DNA of 57,500 nt from Granulosicoccus antarcticus IMCC3135 (GTDB lineage: Bacteria > Pseudomonadota > Gammaproteobacteria > Granulosicoccales > Granulosicoccaceae): assembly GCF_002215215.1 (NCBI RefSeq), contig NZ_CP018632.1, positions 1 through 57,500 on the forward strand, written 5' to 3'. A program made the position numbers and the translations under genes. The notes under the pieces are model-generated. The model was not told where the DNA came from. It worked only from the letters and a program-made list of their open reading frames with translations, and searched no databases. Below, piece after piece: positions 50,570 to 57,500 of the stretch (position 1 is the stretch's first letter; the number at the start of each line of letters is the position of its first letter).

Positions 50570-50917
50570 GAAACGTCCCTTGTCAGAAAGATGTCGGATA
50601 TCAAGGGAGAAAACGGCACTCAGAGGTAATTCTTAAGTGCTGCGAGGTGCCAACATGAGGAAACTGTGACTCCTGAGCGTTTGCTCATTCTGTTCGCAGT
50701 CTTGTAAATTCCGTACAAATGCGTAGTTCCGCACGCTACTGTGACCCCGAATATCACTGCTTTGAAAGGTGGATAGGGTGGCTATCAAGGAATGTCGGTC
50801 AGCGCCGATAGGTGAGGTGAACCGCTTTAGTAGCGATTCAGAGCTGTTTTGACGAGGATGTCTTGCGCTCTGCTACTGATTGGGCAATAGCCCCTATCGA
50901 TATGAGGCAGCTTTACC
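50570..50917. other. Divergent promoter region between the two signalling operons
   Basis: This 348-base gap separates the PhnD-like gene (minus) and the second hybrid kinase (plus). It contains TTGTA...TACAA at 50702-50718 and a longer-loop CAGAGC/GCTCTG inverted repeat at about 50839-50872. I see no gene in it. A GAGG Shine-Dalgarno at 50904-50907 serves the GTG start at 50918. No clear -35/-10 pairs stand out. Confidence 0.6.
50702..50718. promoter_or_regulatory. Operator-like inverted repeat TTGTA-N7-TACAA
   Basis: Five-base arms with a seven-base spacer lie near the middle of the divergent gap. The shape fits a dimeric regulator site, but the arms are short, so chance is possible. Confidence 0.3.
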
Positions 50918-53878
50918 GTGGAACCAGTGATAGAAGCTAAACAGGATTTGATGACTGTCGACAAATCTGTTGGTCGACAGGTCGCCGCGCGCAAGGGCCG
51001 TTCTGTGCACTTGCGCATGTTGTTGGCGCTGCTTGTCTGTGTTTTTGCATTTGTGTTGTTGATCAGCATGAAACTTGATCTACCAGCATGGAAAATTGTG
51101 TGGTATGACGAAAACGGTGTAAGCGTAGTTGTGCTGAAAGCTTTGGGTCAGTTGCGCAATGAACTTGCCATATTAGGTTTGGTGGCCTTGGGTGGTTTGC
51201 TGTACCTGTTTCACACAGGGAATGAACAGGGAGACAGTTCACATGAGGAACTACCGCACTGGAGCGGTCGGGGAGAGGCCCTGGAGTTACTCGATTCCAT
51301 GAGCAGCGAGGGATCACATCAGAGGCTCGATTTGGCTGGTCCGAGGGGGCACGACTATTCGAACTCTGGCGAACAATCTGATCGAGAGAGTGATCCGGAT
51401 ACGATGAGTGAAGATAGAACATCGAGATTTCGTGGAAAGAATGAAGACGCTCAATTGCAGATTGCCACCGATGAACTCACACGTGTACGCAAGGAGCTGA
51501 TCAGCTGTCGTCAGCAGCTGGATGTTGCCAATCAGGCCAAGGCACAATTTCTTGCCAATATGAGCCACGAATTGCGTACACCCATGAATGGCATCATGGG
51601 GATGACGGATTTACTGCTTGGTGGTGCGTTGTCGGCTCGTGAGGAGCGGTTCGTCAATTCTATTGCTGCATCATCAAATTCGCTGCTTGCCATTATCAAT
51701 GATCTGCTGGATTATTCAAAAATAGAATCTGGAATACTGCAGCTCGAGCACGGACGTTTTTCAGTGAGAGACTGCGTTGAGGATATTTGTACATCGCTGG
51801 CGACCACAGCGCATGCCAAGAACGTTGAGCTCATCTGTTATGTTGACTCTAATGTGCCCGCTCAAATGGACGGTGATCCGAGTCGTGTTCGACAGATACT
51901 GCAGAACCTGATCGCCAATGCCGTTGCCTTTACGCATGAAGGCGAAGTGGTTGTGCGAGTAACACGAAAGCAGGAGAGCAAGGGCAAGTCGCAATACCAC
52001 TGCGATGTCCAGGATACGGGTGAAGGTATTTCACCTGAAATGCAGATTCACTTGTTCGAATCCTTTACGCAGGCAGATCTGTCCAATACTCGCGAACATG
52101 GCGGCCTGGGCATGGGATTGGCGATTACGAAAGAGCTGGTAACCATGATGAATGGCAATATCACCTTTCGTAGCCGATTGGGTGAAGGCACACGATTCAG
52201 CTTTACGATGGAGTTGGAAGATGTTCCAGAAGGTGCCGGTGGTTCTCTGCGTCGCCGCTCACTGCACGGAGCACGAGTATTGGTTGTTGATGATAATGAA
52301 ACAAATCGCACCATCCTGTATCACCAGCTGTCCAATTGGGGTCTAGTGGTTGAGACAGTAGAAAGTGGCAAAGTTGCATTGCAGGCTTTGCGTGCAGCAC
52401 ATGATCGGGATCAGGGTTTTGATGTCCTGGTTCTGGATCTTCATATGCCCGAGATGGATGGTATTCAACTGGCGAAGAATATTCAGGCTGAGCCTGACTT
52501 TCGCCATATTCAGGCCATCATGCTGACCTCTGCGATTCTGCAACTCGATGGCATGGAATTGCGCAAGCTGGGGATATACAAGTATGTCAGCAAGCCTGCC
52601 AGACAGTCCGTGCTGCATGATTCTCTGGCCTCTCTGATGCCTCATGAAAGTGGTGCTCGTCTGCGGGAAGATCGGGTGGAGCAGGCAGGGCAGGTGGTGC
52701 GAGCGGGGCACGAGCCGGTAGTCTCGACATTGAAACCTGGAGCACGTGTACTTCTGGTTGAGGACAATCCGGTGAATCAGGATGTGGCCATGGGTATGCT
52801 TGAGCAGCTGGGCTGTGAGGTGGTTCTTGCTACCAACGGCCAGAGTGCTGTAGAGATGGGCAATCTGGAAAAGTACGACATCGTGCTCATGGATTGCCAG
52901 ATGCCGACCATGGATGGCTACGAAGCCACTCATCGCATGAAGCTGGATGGCTCATTGAATGCACCTACCCCGGTGGTAGCACTGACAGCCAATGCAATGG
53001 AAGGTGATCGGGAAAAGTGCCTCGAGGCAGGAATGGATGATTATGTGTCCAAGCCTGTACGGATTCAGGTGTTGTCGAACATGATCGAAAAATGGGTTGA
53101 CCAGACACCCAATGAATTCAATAAGGAAGAACACAGCAAGACCCCTGCCCTGTTACCTTCCGGTGCTCGCGAAGATGATTTACACAGCCACAGTTTGAAT
53201 ATGGACGACGGGCTTGATGGGTTGAGCTCGGCAGGTGCAGAGACTCCGTCCGAGCCAGTGCCGGTGCAATCGGATTTATCAGTTCAGGAAAAATTCGATA
53301 ACAGTGACGATCATTTGTCTGCGACTGACGCGACTGACGCGACTGACGTGGCTGACGTGGCTGACGTGGCTGACGTGGCTGACGTGGCTGATGCGATCAT
53401 TGAATCTACTAAGCTCCCAGAGCAAGATACGACTGCCTCCGAGCAGTTGATCGTTTCCGAAGACAATGAGACCAAGACGGTCGAGAGCATTGACAATCAG
53501 CAGCCAGCTCCGTCGCGAACCAGCGCTTCGGTTATCAACTTGAAAGCGATCAGCACGATTCGAGGGCTACAACGCCCCGGTAAGCCTGATCTGCTGAGTA
53601 AGGTTATTAGTATCTATTTCGAGAAAACACCCGAAGTGCTCGACGTCATGACATCCGCCATGGCCGAGAACGACCTGGGAACGGTATCTGATTGCGCCCA
53701 TAGTCTGAAATCCAGCAGCGCTTATCTTGGGGCAGACACCCTGTCTACTCGGTGCAGCAAAATTGAAGTTGCCATCAAGAATGGCGGTGGAGCTGAGTTG
53801 GAGGAATTGGTTGCGGGGATTTGGGCAGAATATGACCTGGCATCTGCTGAGCTAGGTGACATCATTCAGGCAGCCTGA
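50918..53878 (+). CDS. Hybrid histidine kinase with two receivers and Hpt
   Basis: The 986-residue protein has two membrane segments at about 33-50 and 82-98 with only a short loop between them, so it probably senses from within the membrane or the cytoplasm. A polar linker (100-200) precedes HisKA (His217 in NMSHELRTP) and the ATPase. Receiver 1 has Asp507 (LVLDLHMP), receiver 2 has Asp659 (LMDCQMP). A variable linker with a tandem repeat (about 802-826) comes next. The Hpt domain at the C-terminus has His928 (CAHSLKSSS). It can run a full internal phosphorelay and might also serve the neighbouring kinase. The start is GTG with GAGG 10 bases upstream. Confidence 0.93.
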   Translation: MEPVIEAKQDLMTVDKSVGRQVAARKGRSVHLRMLLALLVCVFAFVLLISMKLDLPAWKIVWYDENGVSVVVLKALGQLRNELAILGLVALGGLLYLFHTGNEQGDSSHEELPHWSGRGEALELLDSMSSEGSHQRLDLAGPRGHDYSNSGEQSDRESDPDTMSEDRTSRFRGKNEDAQLQIATDELTRVRKELISCRQQLDVANQAKAQFLANMSHELRTPMNGIMGMTDLLLGGALSAREERFVNSIAASSNSLLAIINDLLDYSKIESGILQLEHGRFSVRDCVEDICTSLATTAHAKNVELICYVDSNVPAQMDGDPSRVRQILQNLIANAVAFTHEGEVVVRVTRKQESKGKSQYHCDVQDTGEGISPEMQIHLFESFTQADLSNTREHGGLGMGLAITKELVTMMNGNITFRSRLGEGTRFSFTMELEDVPEGAGGSLRRRSLHGARVLVVDDNETNRTILYHQLSNWGLVVETVESGKVALQALRAAHDRDQGFDVLVLDLHMPEMDGIQLAKNIQAEPDFRHIQAIMLTSAILQLDGMELRKLGIYKYVSKPARQSVLHDSLASLMPHESGARLREDRVEQAGQVVRAGHEPVVSTLKPGARVLLVEDNPVNQDVAMGMLEQLGCEVVLATNGQSAVEMGNLEKYDIVLMDCQMPTMDGYEATHRMKLDGSLNAPTPVVALTANAMEGDREKCLEAGMDDYVSKPVRIQVLSNMIEKWVDQTPNEFNKEEHSKTPALLPSGAREDDLHSHSLNMDDGLDGLSSAGAETPSEPVPVQSDLSVQEKFDNSDDHLSATDATDATDVADVADVADVADVADAIIESTKLPEQDTTASEQLIVSEDNETKTVESIDNQQPAPSRTSASVINLKAISTIRGLQRPGKPDLLSKVISIYFEKTPEVLDVMTSAMAENDLGTVSDCAHSLKSSSAYLGADTLSTRCSKIEVAIKNGGGAELEELVAGIWAEYDLASAELGDIIQAA
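53321..53392 (+). repeat. Nine-base coding tandem repeat in the hybrid kinase linker
   Basis: Eight consecutive 9-base units: three gcgactgac and five gtggctgac/t. They encode ATD then VAD triplets in the linker between the second receiver and Hpt. The unit length keeps the frame, so copy changes would alter only linker length. Confidence 0.9.
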
Positions 53879-53924
53879 GTCGTTACTCGGATTTTCTGAG
53901 TGAGCTCATTTTCATGAAGAGCTC

Positions 53925-53963
53925 AATAGCACTTAGTGGTGGGCTTCACCACTAAGCGCTATT
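53925..53963. terminator. Long hairpin between convergent hybrid kinase and LOG gene
   Basis: The arms at 53925-53941 and 53947-53963 pair over 17 positions with one mismatch and a five-base loop. It lies 47 bases after the kinase stop and about 100 before the end of the LOG gene. There is no T-tract. It may end both transcripts. Confidence 0.55.
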
Positions 53964-54066
53964 GGATGACAAGCAGAGGAGCCCAGAGGCAAAGTCGGCT
54001 TGAGTGCGCCGCCGGATTTGTCAGCGACTGCTTCGGCACAAAAACCGTGTTACTTGTGAAAAAAGA

Positions 54067-54789
54067 CTACAAATCCATCATGAGTTGTGAATCGTCAACG
54101 ATTTGGTCCAGTTCGACGCCTTCGTAGAAATCGAAGATGGCATCAACGACGAATTGCGGATCATCCGTGAGTTGAAAGAGGTCCATGTCGCCTGGACTGA
54201 TGGTGCCGGCTTCGATCAGTGAAGATTCGAACCAGTCCAACAGCCCCTGCCAGAATTGAGTGCCGAACAGGATGATGGGAATGCGTTTGGACTTGCCGGT
54301 CTGAACCAATGTCAGAATCTCTGCCATCTCATCCAGAGTGCCAAAGCCGCCGGGCATGACGACATAGGCCGAGGCGTATTTGACGAACATCACCTTACGG
54401 GCGAAAAAATATTTGAAGTTAAGGCTGATGTCCTGGTACGGATTGCCCGATTGTTCGTGTGGCAGCTTGATATTCAACCCGACGCTGGCCGATTTGCCAC
54501 TGAAGGCACCCTTGTTGGCTGCTTCCATAACCCCCGGCCCACCGCCGCTGACTACCGCGAAGCCGGAGTCTGACAGTAAGCGGCTGATTTCCTCACTGTA
54601 CTTGTAGTAGGGGTTATCAGGCTTGAAGCGGGCTGAACCGAAGATGCTGACAGAGGGGCTCAGGTCCGCCAATTGCTGAAAGCCTTCGACAAACTCGGAC
54701 ATGATCTGGAAAATTTTCCAGGAATCTCGTGTCAGAGCCTTGTCGCGAGCGTCCCGGCGCATCTGATTCTGGGTGGGTAGCTTTCGCAT
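54067..54789 (-). CDS. LOG family nucleotide 5'-monophosphate phosphoribohydrolase
   Basis: The 240-residue product has the two family motifs SGGGPGVMEA at 81-90 and PGGFGTLDE at 146-154. LOG-type enzymes hydrolyse nucleoside 5'-monophosphates to base and ribose 5-phosphate; some act on cytokinin nucleotides, others (PpnN-like) on ordinary purine nucleotides. The bacterial substrate here is unknown. No signal peptide is seen. It is divergent from polA with 92 bases between starts. Confidence 0.88.
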   Translation of the reverse strand: MRKLPTQNQMRRDARDKALTRDSWKIFQIMSEFVEGFQQLADLSPSVSIFGSARFKPDNPYYKYSEEISRLLSDSGFAVVSGGGPGVMEAANKGAFSGKSASVGLNIKLPHEQSGNPYQDISLNFKYFFARKVMFVKYASAYVVMPGGFGTLDEMAEILTLVQTGKSKRIPIILFGTQFWQGLLDWFESSLIEAGTISPGDMDLFQLTDDPQFVVDAIFDFYEGVELDQIVDDSQLMMDL

Positions 54790-54881
54790 CGATTCGTCCT
54801 TTGCCGGTAATCGGCGGTTTTCGAAATTACAGGTCAGCTGAATAGGTACACTATCCGAACCGCCAATGAAGGTTCTTACGT

Positions 54882-57500
54882 ATGTCCAGCACCGCCAATA
54901 TCGATAGCGCCGCCGACCGTCCCGTCATCCTGGTCGATGGTTCAGCGTATCTGTATCGGGCCTTTCACGCCATGCCTCCGTTGACTAATGCAAAAGGTCA
55001 GCCGACAGGCGCCATCTATGGTGTGGTCAATATGCTGCGTCGTCTGGTGGCCGATTATCAGCCCACCATCATGGTGGTGATCTTTGATGCCAGCGGCAAG
55101 ACATTTCGTGACGAGATCTACACAGATTATAAGGCGAACCGGGCCAGCATGCCTGATGACATGCGCTCCCAGATCAAGCCACTCTACGAGGTGGTTGAGA
55201 AAATGGGATTTCCTCTGGTCATTATCGAAGGCGTCGAGGCCGATGATGTCATTGGAACTCTATCCGTACAGGCAAGTCTGGCAGGCTTGAAAACGGTCAT
55301 ATCCACCGGTGACAAGGACATGGCACAGCTGGTCAATGAGCATGTGAGCCTTGTCAATACCATGACGAACACCCATATGGACGTTGCCGGAGTGAAGGAC
55401 AAGTTCGGTGTCGCCCCCGAACGCATCATCGATTACCTGGCATTGGTCGGTGATACATCTGACAACATCCCCGGTGTGCCTAGCTGTGGTCCCAAGACTG
55501 CCGTGAAGTGGCTGGATGCACATGGTTCTCTGCAAGGTGTTATCGACAATGCGGAGTCGGTCAAAGGCAAGATCGGCGAAAAGTTGCGTGATGCAGTCGC
55601 ACATTTGCCCATGTCCTACGATCTGGCCACTATCCGGCTTGATGTGGAACTGCCGCAGGGTATCGCCGACATGACTCTGAATGAGCCTGATATCGAGGGC
55701 TTGACGGCGTTGTATCAGGAGCTGGAGTTCAAGACCTGGAGTCGTGAGCTGGCCGAAGGAAAATCACCGTTGCAGAAGCCACGTGGTGGCGATGGGAAAG
55801 CGGCCAGTGGCGATGCGGATGCTGCGGGCGTGGTGTCGGCAGATGTCAGCGATCCCGTCGAGCGTCGTTATGAAACCATTCTGACACTCGATGCTCTGGA
55901 TGGCTGGATCAGTCGACTAGAGGCGGCTGAGTTGTTTGCCTTCGATACTGAGACGACAAGCCTGGATTACATGGTGGCAGAGGTGGTCGGTGTCTCATTT
56001 TCTGTAGCAGAGGGAGAAGCTGCCTATGTGCCATTGGCACACGATTACGAAGGTGCGCCCGAACAACTTGACCGGCAAGTCGTACTGGAGCGGTTGCGGC
56101 CTTTGCTCGAAGGAGACAAGCGCAATCTGGTGGGGCAGCATATCAAGTACGATATCAACGTCCTGCGCAATCATGGCATCGAACTGGTTAATGTTGCGCA
56201 TGACACCATGCTGGAATCCTATGTGATTGATAGCACGGCAACACGTCATGACATGGACTCGCTGGCAAGGAAATACCTGGATGTCGCCACGGTCAAGTTC
56301 GAGGATGTCGCCGGCAAGGGCAAGAAGCAGCTGACTTTTAATCAGATTGAGATTGAAGCGGCTAGCCAATACGCTGCTGAAGACGCCGATATCACGTTAC
56401 GCCTGCATCAGGTTCTCTGGCCAAGGCTGGTAGCAGAGCCGGTATTGCAGACCTTATATGAAACTATCGAAATACCTGCATTGCTGGTGCTATCCCATAT
56501 CGAGTACACCGGTGTGCGAATTGATGCAGGAATGCTCGAGAAGCAAGGAGCCATTCTTGCCAAGACAATCGAGCAGGTGAAGCTGGATGCCTACGCAGAT
56601 GCTGGGCGCGAGTTCAATCTGGGGTCGCCCAAGCAGATTGGCGAAATCTTCTTCGATGAAAAGCAGTTTCCGATCATTCGTAAAACACCGAAAGGACAGC
56701 CTTCCACGGCTGAAGATGTGCTTGAGCAGTTGGCGCTGGATTACCCGCTGCCCAAGTTGATATTGCAACACCGCAGTCTGACCAAGCTGATGTCGACTTA
56801 TATAGAGAAGTTGCCATTACAGATCAACCCGAAGACCCAGCGTGTGCATACCTCCTACAACCAGGCCATTGCTTCGACGGGACGCTTATCCAGTACAGAT
56901 CCGAATCTGCAGAACATACCGGTACGCACCGAAGAAGGTCGTCGTATACGTGAAGCCTTCATAGCGGAGGATGGTTACAGATTGCTGGCAGCGGATTACT
57001 CCCAGATAGAGCTGCGAATCATGGCGCATCTGTCTGGTGATAAAGGATTGGTCAGTGCGTTCGAACAGGGGCTGGATGTTCACAAGGCGACAGCCGCCGA
57101 AGTATTCGGTGTGCCTCTGGAGGCGGTCGAGCCGGATCAGCGTCGATCGGCCAAAGCCATCAACTTCGGACTAATCTACGGCATGTCGGCTTTCGGACTG
57201 GCAAAGCAGCTGGATATAGCGCGAGGCGAGGCTCAGTCCTATATCAATTTGTATTTTGAGCGTTATCCCGATGTAAAGCGTTATATGGATGAAACGCGTG
57301 CACTGGCCAAAGAGCAGGGCTACGTCGAGACCGTGTTTGGTCGTCGTCTGTACCTGCCGGACATCAACGCCCGCAGTGCACAACTGCGAAACTATGCTGA
57401 ACGCACAGCCATCAACGCCCCGATGCAGGGCACTGCTGCCGATATCATCAAACGAGCGATGATCAATGTTGATGACTGGTTACGCAAGGACAAGATTGAT
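54882..57500 (+). CDS. polA: DNA polymerase I (3' end outside the window)
   Basis: Pol I removes RNA primers and fills repair gaps. The frame from the ATG at 54882 (GAAGG nine bases upstream) is open to the window edge for 873 codons, so roughly 50-60 codons of a typical length are missing. The 5'-nuclease domain begins ILVDGSAYLYRAFHA. The 3'-5' exonuclease domain keeps Asp355 and Glu357 (FDTETT), so proofreading looks intact. The polymerase domain has motif A with Asp705 (DYSQIELR) and motif B (RRSAKAINFGLIYG). Motif C with the second catalytic Asp lies beyond the window. Confidence 0.96.
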   Translation, partial: MSSTANIDSAADRPVILVDGSAYLYRAFHAMPPLTNAKGQPTGAIYGVVNMLRRLVADYQPTIMVVIFDASGKTFRDEIYTDYKANRASMPDDMRSQIKPLYEVVEKMGFPLVIIEGVEADDVIGTLSVQASLAGLKTVISTGDKDMAQLVNEHVSLVNTMTNTHMDVAGVKDKFGVAPERIIDYLALVGDTSDNIPGVPSCGPKTAVKWLDAHGSLQGVIDNAESVKGKIGEKLRDAVAHLPMSYDLATIRLDVELPQGIADMTLNEPDIEGLTALYQELEFKTWSRELAEGKSPLQKPRGGDGKAASGDADAAGVVSADVSDPVERRYETILTLDALDGWISRLEAAELFAFDTETTSLDYMVAEVVGVSFSVAEGEAAYVPLAHDYEGAPEQLDRQVVLERLRPLLEGDKRNLVGQHIKYDINVLRNHGIELVNVAHDTMLESYVIDSTATRHDMDSLARKYLDVATVKFEDVAGKGKKQLTFNQIEIEAASQYAAEDADITLRLHQVLWPRLVAEPVLQTLYETIEIPALLVLSHIEYTGVRIDAGMLEKQGAILAKTIEQVKLDAYADAGREFNLGSPKQIGEIFFDEKQFPIIRKTPKGQPSTAEDVLEQLALDYPLPKLILQHRSLTKLMSTYIEKLPLQINPKTQRVHTSYNQAIASTGRLSSTDPNLQNIPVRTEEGRRIREAFIAEDGYRLLAADYSQIELRIMAHLSGDKGLVSAFEQGLDVHKATAAEVFGVPLEAVEPDQRRSAKAINFGLIYGMSAFGLAKQLDIARGEAQSYINLYFERYPDVKRYMDETRALAKEQGYVETVFGRRLYLPDINARSAQLRNYAERTAINAPMQGTAADIIKRAMINVDDWLRKDKID

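Overview
The window is ordinary-GC gammaproteobacterial chromosome around the replication origin. It opens with dnaA, a DnaA-box-bearing gap, dnaN, recF and gyrB, the classical oriC order, and it closes inside polA. Gene neighbourhoods such as lptM-lysA-dapF-DUF484-xerC, hslV-hslU-DUF971-ubiE-ubiJ-ubiB and a divergent hemD/argH pair resemble those of pseudomonads and related aerobic Gammaproteobacteria. The Tat-exported TRAP uptake system suggests a marine or otherwise oligotrophic aerobe. A Granulosicoccus-like lineage is my guess, but this cannot be settled from the sequence alone.

Layout. 1-6576: replication start region, with a strong oriC candidate at 1694-1955 (DnaA boxes followed by an array of DnaA-trios) and two parS-like palindromes inside recF. 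6632-10123: oligopeptidase A and ubiD. 10316-13507: an unknown small protein convergent with a GAF-PAS-PAS-GGDEF-EAL c-di-GMP enzyme. 13660-16600: hemD, argH and a carboxylesterase. 16675-20836: lysine/peptidoglycan precursor genes (lptM, lysA, dapF), DUF484 and xerC. 20909-22453: a PilZ-like protein. 22627-28068: the HslUV protease, DUF971 and ubiquinone genes. 28179-33359: a small unknown protein, beta-carbonic anhydrase, an MscS channel, a ZntB/CorA-type transporter and uvrD. 33453-37509: an accessory patch with a flavodoxin-fold protein, a broken glutathione S-transferase gene, a DUF4397-like lipoprotein with a DUF6502 partner, an HpaI-type aldolase and a small secreted protein. 38002-42411: a three-component TRAP transporter of the TakP/FcbT type with an unusually long large permease.

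42552-53878 is the most unusual part. A three-gene minus-strand operon encodes a PhnD-like periplasmic binding protein, a membrane hybrid histidine kinase, and a 1480-residue protein. That last protein joins membrane segments, two rhodanese domains, a YidC/Oxa1-type insertase domain, a dikinase ATP-grasp domain, a large middle domain and a phosphohistidine swivel domain. Divergent from it is a second hybrid kinase with two receivers, a coding tandem repeat and an Hpt domain. I read this as a candidate undescribed membrane signalling/phosphotransfer system: the binding protein would sense a ligand for the kinase(s), and the fusion protein would be the effector or the source of a modified product. 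The domain calls come from visible motifs; the joint function is inference.

54067-57500: a LOG-family nucleotide hydrolase and the first 873 codons of polA, which runs off the window. I found no tRNA, rRNA, CRISPR array, insertion sequence or prophage.
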